From: DASYTH01 sp035762905
GTDB lineage: Bacteria > Actinomycetota > Actinomycetes > Mycobacteriales > Pseudonocardiaceae
NCBI RefSeq assembly: GCF_035762905.1
Contig: NZ_DASUCC010000061.1
Coordinates: 173,058 to 237,057 of the forward strand
Direction: 5' to 3'
Length of the DNA: 64,000 bases
A program made the translations under genes and the position numbers. Under the pieces are notes generated by a model. The model worked only from the letters and a program-made list of their open reading frames with translations, was not told where the DNA came from and did no database searches. Positions 59,713 to 64,000 of the stretch are shown here, piece after piece (positions within the stretch are counted from its first letter, which is position 1; every line of letters begins with the position of its first letter).

Positions 59713-60864
59713 TCACCGCCGGTCGCCGTGTGCCGGGCTCATCCGTGCCTCGTGTCCCCTTGGCTGTCCGGGAACGGTGCGGTGTGCGGCCATCGGGTCC
59801 TCGGTGATGTTGAGCCAGCTGCGCAGGCCGCCAGGCGGGCGGTGGCGTGGGACGAACCGGGTCACGTCGTCGTGGAGGCTGAGCGCGTGGCTGCAATGCT
59901 CGTGCCAGGTACTCACCAGCGCCTGCCGGGTCTGCGCGCGGAACAACTCGGCACGCAACATCAGTTGGGCGTGCAGTGCATGCCGGAATGCGTCCTCCGC
60001 CGAATCGAGCACGGGTACGCGACCGTCGCAGGTAGGACACAGACAAGGCCAGAGGTGTTCGTGCTCCGGGGTGCCCTTGACGATCCGTTCGATCGTGTCG
60101 ACATTGTGGTAACTGAGCAAAGGGCTGAGAAAGGTCGCTATGCCGGACGGGCGATAACCGCCGCCGGGCGGCTGGATCGGATAGATGTGGCGTAGGGCGC
60201 TGGTCGTGCCGATCGCCGCGGCATGTGCACCGTGGCACAGCGCGCCGAGAGCGGAGACATCCGATCGCAAAAGCAGCACGGGCACGTTGACCCGACGCAG
60301 CAACCGCAGGAATCCGCGGAGCACGTACCGCGCCGCGAAGGGGTCGCCCGCACGTTCGACCGCCACCGCGACCGGCACCCCGGCTGCGGCGATCTCATGG
60401 GCGAGCGCGTCACATACCGCCGGCGTCGCGAACCAGCGCGCCGCGATCGGCAACATGGCAATGACCGTCGACGACTCACGCGCCGTGCCGCGCAGAATGC
60501 TGCGCAGCCCGAGCAGGTTGCGGGCAGCCAGATAGCCCGAGTCGGACAGCGGAACCAGCCCGAGATCCCGCTGGCGCTTGAACCAGCCCGGGCTGATGCC
60601 ACGCCCGGCTCCGACCCTTCGGCGCCCCGAGTAGCGGTCGGCGTCGCACAGCACGGGACCGGTGAACCCTTGGTGCTCCAGCACATTCCGCGCGGACAAC
60701 AGCGCGGACGGACCGGTGATCACCAGCCCTCCGCCATGCGCCGAGGCGACCTCGGCCGCCGCAGCAACCTGTGTCGGCCGGCACTGGACGAGCAGATGCC
60801 CGGCCAACTGCACCAGCGATTGAGCCACAACTCGACGGTGAACGCGCGGAGCGCCTCTTGTCAC
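59713..60864 (-). CDS. TIM-barrel-like protein with a TGT-type zinc motif
   Basis: This protein has about 383 residues. It carries CLCPTCDGRVPVLDSAEDAFRHALHAQ near residue 280, matching the C-x-C-x2-C...H zinc site of tRNA-guanine transglycosylases and DpdA-like relatives. Elsewhere there are repeated beta-alpha strands (VPVAVAVERAG; VNVPVLLLRSD) and LLSYHN. I cannot identify the catalytic aspartates, so assignment to the TGT superfamily is tentative. The GTG at 60864 follows AGGTGA; TTG codons just upstream are alternatives. It converges on PadR with 6 bases between and may be part of a mobile region. Confidence 0.6.
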   Translation of the reverse strand: MTRGAPRVHRRVVAQSLVQLAGHLLVQCRPTQVAAAAEVASAHGGGLVITGPSALLSARNVLEHQGFTGPVLCDADRYSGRRRVGAGRGISPGWFKRQRDLGLVPLSDSGYLAARNLLGLRSILRGTARESSTVIAMLPIAARWFATPAVCDALAHEIAAAGVPVAVAVERAGDPFAARYVLRGFLRLLRRVNVPVLLLRSDVSALGALCHGAHAAAIGTTSALRHIYPIQPPGGGYRPSGIATFLSPLLSYHNVDTIERIVKGTPEHEHLWPCLCPTCDGRVPVLDSAEDAFRHALHAQLMLRAELFRAQTRQALVSTWHEHCSHALSLHDDVTRFVPRHRPPGGLRSWLNITEDPMAAHRTVPGQPRGHEARMSPAHGDRR

Positions 60865-61179
60865 CAACAATCACCTGGATGCCAAGCAGAACACCGCCAT
60901 CGGCCGATGGTTTCCCTCGGGTTGCAACGGAACGTATACGTCGCGCTCTGGGAGAATCGTCCGATCAGGTCGGGCTGATTGCGATTCCCACATCGCCGGC
61001 CGTGCCGTGCCGGATCCTGTTCACCATCACCATGATCCGTCCGGATCTGGCAGAGAGATACCAGCAGCGATCTGTTACCGCCCTGAGCGGTGCCGCGGTT
61101 ACAGCGGTCGGCGCGTGGTGTCCGGGTTGTTGGTGTCCAGTTCGGACACCAACGACCGGGTGGAGCGGCCGCGTTGGGC

Positions 61180-61329
61180 CGGGTGGATCTCGTTGCTATC
61201 CAACAACTGCTCGGACACTGGACGGTGAGCTCGACGATGCGGTATGTCCGGCCCTCGGCCACGTTCATCGAAGACGCCTACCGCCGCACGGTCACCACCA
61301 CGCTTTCCGAGCTAACCGGCCAGGACACC
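61180..61329 (+). pseudogene. Tyrosine recombinase C-terminal remnant
   Basis: These codons encode VAIQQLLGHWTVSSTMRYVR...FIEDAYRRTV, the box II end of an actinomycete integrase with the His and the nucleophilic Tyr of TMRYV. Nothing upstream (60865-61179) resembles the rest of the protein. The fragment runs in frame, without a stop, into the XRE-like gene at 61330. It is the scar of a deleted integrase. Confidence 0.75.
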
Positions 61330-61641
61330 GTGAGGATCCGGTGGCGGTTGCGGATGGCTGCGGCCCAGCGGGAGGTGTGGACCGGCTCCCAGCTGTGGCG
61401 GCTGCTGGCGGAGAAGGCCGGGCTGGAAGTGTCGGCTGCGTCCGTGTCGGCGTTCACCAAGGAACCCTTCCAGATCAAAGTGTGCACGTTGATCGCGCTG
61501 TGCACCGCGCTGCAGTGCACCCCCGATGACCTGTTCGAAGTGGACACCACCCCAGTCGAACGGCCGGCCACCCCGGCGCGGCCGTCCGCAGTGGAGCCGA
61601 AGGCCGTCGACGACGGCGGCCGGCCGATGCCGCCGCTGTGA
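61330..61641 (+). CDS. XRE-like helix-turn-helix protein of an integrase-linked family
   Basis: This 103-residue protein opens RIRWRLRMAAAQREVWTGSQLWRLLAEKAG and continues with VCTLIALCTALQCTPDDLFEVD. This pattern is common in small Cro/C1-type proteins that follow tyrosine recombinase genes in actinomycete elements. It starts at the GTG at 61330; a reading frame continues upstream into the integrase remnant, so a fusion product is possible. A Pro-rich tail follows. Confidence 0.8.
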   Translation: MRIRWRLRMAAAQREVWTGSQLWRLLAEKAGLEVSAASVSAFTKEPFQIKVCTLIALCTALQCTPDDLFEVDTTPVERPATPARPSAVEPKAVDDGGRPMPPL

Positions 61642-61694
61642 TCACCGGCGAGCGGCGGCGCTGACTGGCGATTGGCAAACGTCAGCGCGACTGC

Positions 61695-61991
61695 GTGGCT
61701 GGCGGAGCCCCGGTCGGCCTGCTCGACCGGCAGCACTGCTGTAGGTGCGTGCGCCGCCTGCGCGCGCAGGCGGCCAAGGCGCGATGCCCGGAGTGCGGCA
61801 AGGACCGCGAGCTGGTCGAGGCCACGGGTCGGTGCGTGCTGTGCTCGCGGCGCTGCACAGACCGAACGGCCCGAACGGCGGCCCACCGCGGAACCTCGCC
61901 AGCCCACCAAACGTTGACGCCATGCAACCCCGAGCCGTCTCACCCGGAGCCGAGCGCAGCCCGAATGAGGCATCTGAAGGGAGCTGGCTGA
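61695..61991 (+). CDS. Small zinc-ribbon protein, possibly a fragment
   Basis: This 98-residue frame starts at a GTG and contains CCRCVRRLRAQAAKARCPECGKDRELVEATGRCVLCSRRC, two or three CxxC pairs as in zinc-ribbon parts of recombinase-linked proteins. The C-terminal half is Pro/Ser-rich and without a fold signal. It follows the XRE-like gene and overlaps the next gene by TGATG. It may be the surviving N-terminal part of a larger mobile-element protein. Confidence 0.5.
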   Translation: MAGGAPVGLLDRQHCCRCVRRLRAQAAKARCPECGKDRELVEATGRCVLCSRRCTDRTARTAAHRGTSPAHQTLTPCNPEPSHPEPSAARMRHLKGAG

Positions 61992-62557
61992 TGGCAGTCG
62001 AACTGCTGGTCTCGGTGCTCAAGGGTGCTGGGACCGCCAACAACATTCGTAAAATTCTGTTCGACCCAACGGTCGTAGAACAAGCAGCAAGTGTCCTCGC
62101 AGCGATCAGCCAAGAAACAGCAGAACGGTTGTTCCGGGAGGCGTCCTCCCTGCCACCAAAAGAGCAAGAGGCCGCGCTAGAACACGTAGCGTTGTTGCTC
62201 GAGGTCGCCTCGACAGTCGATGATCGCAGGAAGCCACGGCTCCGGTTCCTACCGCCTGACGGACGGGATCTTCCTGACGTGCAAGCCCAAGTCGAACGGC
62301 TCATCTGGCTAGCCGTTATCTACCGAATACTTGGTCACCACGTCAAGGCCGGACATCGTCTTCAGCGCGCCAAAGAAAAGCTTCCTGAACTCAGGAACGC
62401 CATGGAATTGGATGTTCATGGTCTAGTGCTCCTCGGGGGAAGCGGTCGCACTGGATTAAGTCAGCTAAGTCGACTAGCTGCACGGGAAAAAGATAACGAG
62501 AAAACGCTCTCCGTGCTAAACCACGTCTGCACCAGGCTCGAAGCCCTCAGCCCTTGA
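61991..62557 (+). CDS. Hypothetical helical protein of lower GC
   Basis: This 188-residue protein starts at an ATG overlapping the preceding stop. It is rich in predicted helices (VVEQAASVLAAISQETAERLFREASSL; ALEHVALLLEVAST; RAKEKLPELRNAMEL) without a signal peptide or known motif. Its codons use more A and T in the third position than neighbouring genes, which points to horizontal transfer. Position beside an integrase remnant agrees. Function unknown. Confidence 0.6.
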   Translation: MAVELLVSVLKGAGTANNIRKILFDPTVVEQAASVLAAISQETAERLFREASSLPPKEQEAALEHVALLLEVASTVDDRRKPRLRFLPPDGRDLPDVQAQVERLIWLAVIYRILGHHVKAGHRLQRAKEKLPELRNAMELDVHGLVLLGGSGRTGLSQLSRLAAREKDNEKTLSVLNHVCTRLEALSP

Positions 62558-62611
62558 CTCAATCCAAGCCGGGAGGCCAGCTTGTCGGTGCTCGGACCTA
62601 GGATGCCGAGC

Positions 62612-63331
62612 ATGACGCGGTACGTTGATGAGGATCTACACGGTGCGGAGTTCCGCGAGTGCGATCTGACCGGGGCACGCCTGATCGGCGTCGTCATGCA
62701 GGATGCCGTGATCGACGGGCTCGTCACCAACCTCGTGGTGAACGGTGTCGAGGTCAGCGAGTACGTCGAGGCCGAGCTGGACCGGCGTCATCCGGTGCGG
62801 GTGCTGATCCGCTCGGAGGACCCTGCCGATCTGCGCGAGGCATCGCGTCGGCTCCATGCCGGCTGGGCCGCCACGATCGAGCGACTCCGCCGTAGACCCG
62901 GCATCGAGCGCCGCAGCGTGAACGACGAGTGGTCGGCGGTGCAGACGATGCGCCACCTGGTCTTCGTCCACGACTCGTGGTTCCGCCGGTGCTGCCTGGG
63001 CTCGACGGAGTTGTTCACGCCGATGGGCATCGGGCCGACCGTCGAGCCCTACCGTGGCGCGCACGGGCTTGACCTCTCGCTCGATCCGGCCCTCGACGAG
63101 ATCGTGAGCGTGCGTGAGGCACAGGCCGCCGAGCTCCAGGCCTGGCTCGACGAGGTCACCGCTGTGCGGCTCGCAGCGCGAGCCCCGGTGCCCGACGACG
63201 ATGTCTGGCCGCCCTACGCCCGGGGCCGCTCGGTGCGGCAGTGCCTCGGCACGGTGCTCAACGAGACCTTCGAACACCACCGCTTCTGCGTCCGCGACCT
63301 CGACCTGATCGAGGCACAGGACGCGCAGTAG
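62612..63331 (+). CDS. DinB-like protein with pentapeptide-like N-terminus
   Basis: This 239-residue protein begins with a short pentapeptide-like run (ADLxGA-type: HGAEFRECDLTGARLIGVVMQDAVIDGLVT). A DinB/mycothiol-type four-helix domain follows: ADLREASRRLHAGWAATIERL, the His-containing AVQTMRHLVFVHDSWFRRC, and NETFEHHRFCVRDLD. DinB domains bind a metal through three His. The start at ATG 62612 has AGGAT upstream; ATG 62603 is possible. Substrate unknown. Confidence 0.8.
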   Translation: MTRYVDEDLHGAEFRECDLTGARLIGVVMQDAVIDGLVTNLVVNGVEVSEYVEAELDRRHPVRVLIRSEDPADLREASRRLHAGWAATIERLRRRPGIERRSVNDEWSAVQTMRHLVFVHDSWFRRCCLGSTELFTPMGIGPTVEPYRGAHGLDLSLDPALDEIVSVREAQAAELQAWLDEVTAVRLAARAPVPDDDVWPPYARGRSVRQCLGTVLNETFEHHRFCVRDLDLIEAQDAQ

Positions 63332-64000
63332 GGCGGCTACGGACTCAGCATCTTGCGGATGCGGGCATCGCTGAGGTGTCTGCCCGATACCGAGCTGCCG
63401 GGCGCAGAGCCGCACGCGGTACTTCACCAGCATCCGCGGGCCTGACCGAGGTGCTGACCGGGCGGGCGGCCGTCGGCAGCGCGGCGAACTGGTGCTGATG
63501 CGCCGCCCCGAGGTCGACGATGCGGTCCATCAGTGCGCGATCGGCGGCGACGGTCGTGTCCAGCTCGCGGCGCCGCCCGACGACACCCTGAGGTAGACCG
63601 GGTAGCGCTCCTGCCGGGCCTCCAGGTGTGGAGCCAAATCAAACCGACACAACATTCGGCATCCCCACCGATGGGACCGAATCACACGGTCAGGTGGGGC
63701 CAAACAATCCGCTAAGCAGGCCATCCCCACATACACAGGCAGAACCGCCTACATCAAGCCGATCTTGCTGAGATCACCGCACTGAATGCGACGATTCTCC
63801 GAACCCGGAACCGACGATCGTGAGCACCGCACGCCCCCTGGTGAACACCCGCACACCCCGCGACTGGTGTTCGCCGCGGTGCGGCGTCGGCGAACGTGGC
63901 CGTCCCGGCGTTGGCCCGAGTGCTCACCAGCCGTCCGGCGCCGGGGCCGATGCAGCACATTTGGTCCGAGGAACCGGCGACCCCGTTCGCCGATGAACCG
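63332..64000. other. Stretch without a supported gene
   Basis: No frame in these 669 bases shows a ribosome-binding site, a domain or consistent codon use. Reverse-strand codons 63345-63600 read RRRELDTTVAADRALMDRIVDLG, which could be part of a degraded regulator helix, but the frame is broken upstream. The region is best described as decayed or intergenic DNA. Confidence 0.55.

Noticed and set aside
61129..61153. A 10-base inverted repeat with a 5-base loop upstream of the integrase remnant
   Set aside because: No T-run, no adjacent gene end and no known operator pattern; it may be chance or part of the decayed element.
63749..63960. Overlapping short reverse frames near the right edge
   Set aside because: No start signal, no domain, and Arg/Ser-rich shadow-like composition.

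Overview
This is high-GC actinomycete DNA, with tightly packed genes, many ATGA/GTGA start-stop overlaps, and GTG and TTG starts. An XRE/DUF397 pair beside a gene resembling the AMED_5909 family, together with StrR-type and SARP regulators, suggests an order such as Pseudonocardiales. That placement rests on family recognition only.

Region 1 (1 to about 36.8 kb) is one large nonribosomal-peptide-like biosynthetic cluster whose left end lies outside the window. A leftward operon (5383 to the window edge) encodes a GNAT, a lysine/ornithine N-monooxygenase, a cupin, a MetRS-like protein, an ATP-grasp ligase and a DDAH-like protein. A StrR-type ParB-fold regulator (5628-6629) follows, then a rightward amino-acid-oxidase-like FAD enzyme with an amidohydrolase. 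The N-monooxygenase, cupin, MetRS-like protein and FAD oxidase together match the hydrazine (N-N bond) forming machinery described for s56-p1-type metabolites. That system hydroxylates the lysine side-chain nitrogen, couples it to a second amino acid, and cleaves the adduct oxidatively to release a hydrazino acid. Near-perfect StrR/Bbr/NovG-type operators stand in front of the oxidase and, in variant form, in front of the leftward operon.

A long rightward operon (10948-32528) then carries a SARP regulator fused in frame to a carrier protein, a C-A-T NRPS module, a thioesterase, an SDR, a ProA-like dehydrogenase, an ACP, a TrpB-like PLP enzyme, a BtrH-like protease-fold protein fused to a carrier domain, an adenylating ligase, a BtrK/VinO-like PLP decarboxylase, another ACP, two acyl-CoA-dehydrogenase-like enzymes, a phosphopantetheinyl transferase, a second BtrH-like protein, a stand-alone A domain and a C-T-TE module. 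A leftward A domain plus GNAT, a flavin reductase and an MFS exporter close the cluster. Six carrier domains and three free-standing adenylating enzymes imply much in-trans chemistry. I know of no described cluster with this exact combination.

Region 2 (36.8-46.7 kb) is accessory DNA. It holds a CGNR zinc-finger regulator followed by a 42-bp tandem repeat, small hypothetical genes, an XRE/DUF397 pair behind twin palindromes, and three secreted proteins built from a repeated 70-80 residue module. A 1028-residue MalT/SARP-type regulator lies between the secreted-protein genes. Two of their promoters carry direct heptamers with an 11-bp period, typical of SARP sites.

Region 3 (46.7-59.7 kb) looks chromosomal. 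It contains an orphan form-II CoxL-like molybdenum hydroxylase, an SDR, a lipoprotein, a secreted Asp-box propeller protein followed by a complete sugar-type ABC importer, an ECF sigma factor with an SnoaL-like tail, another SDR, and a membrane protein with a PadR regulator behind a long inverted repeat.

Region 4 (59.7-64 kb) is a probable mobile-element scar. It contains a protein with a TGT-like zinc motif, a tyrosine-recombinase C-terminal remnant read in frame into an XRE-like protein, a small zinc-ribbon protein, a lower-GC hypothetical gene and a DinB-like protein. The last 670 bases hold no gene I can support.
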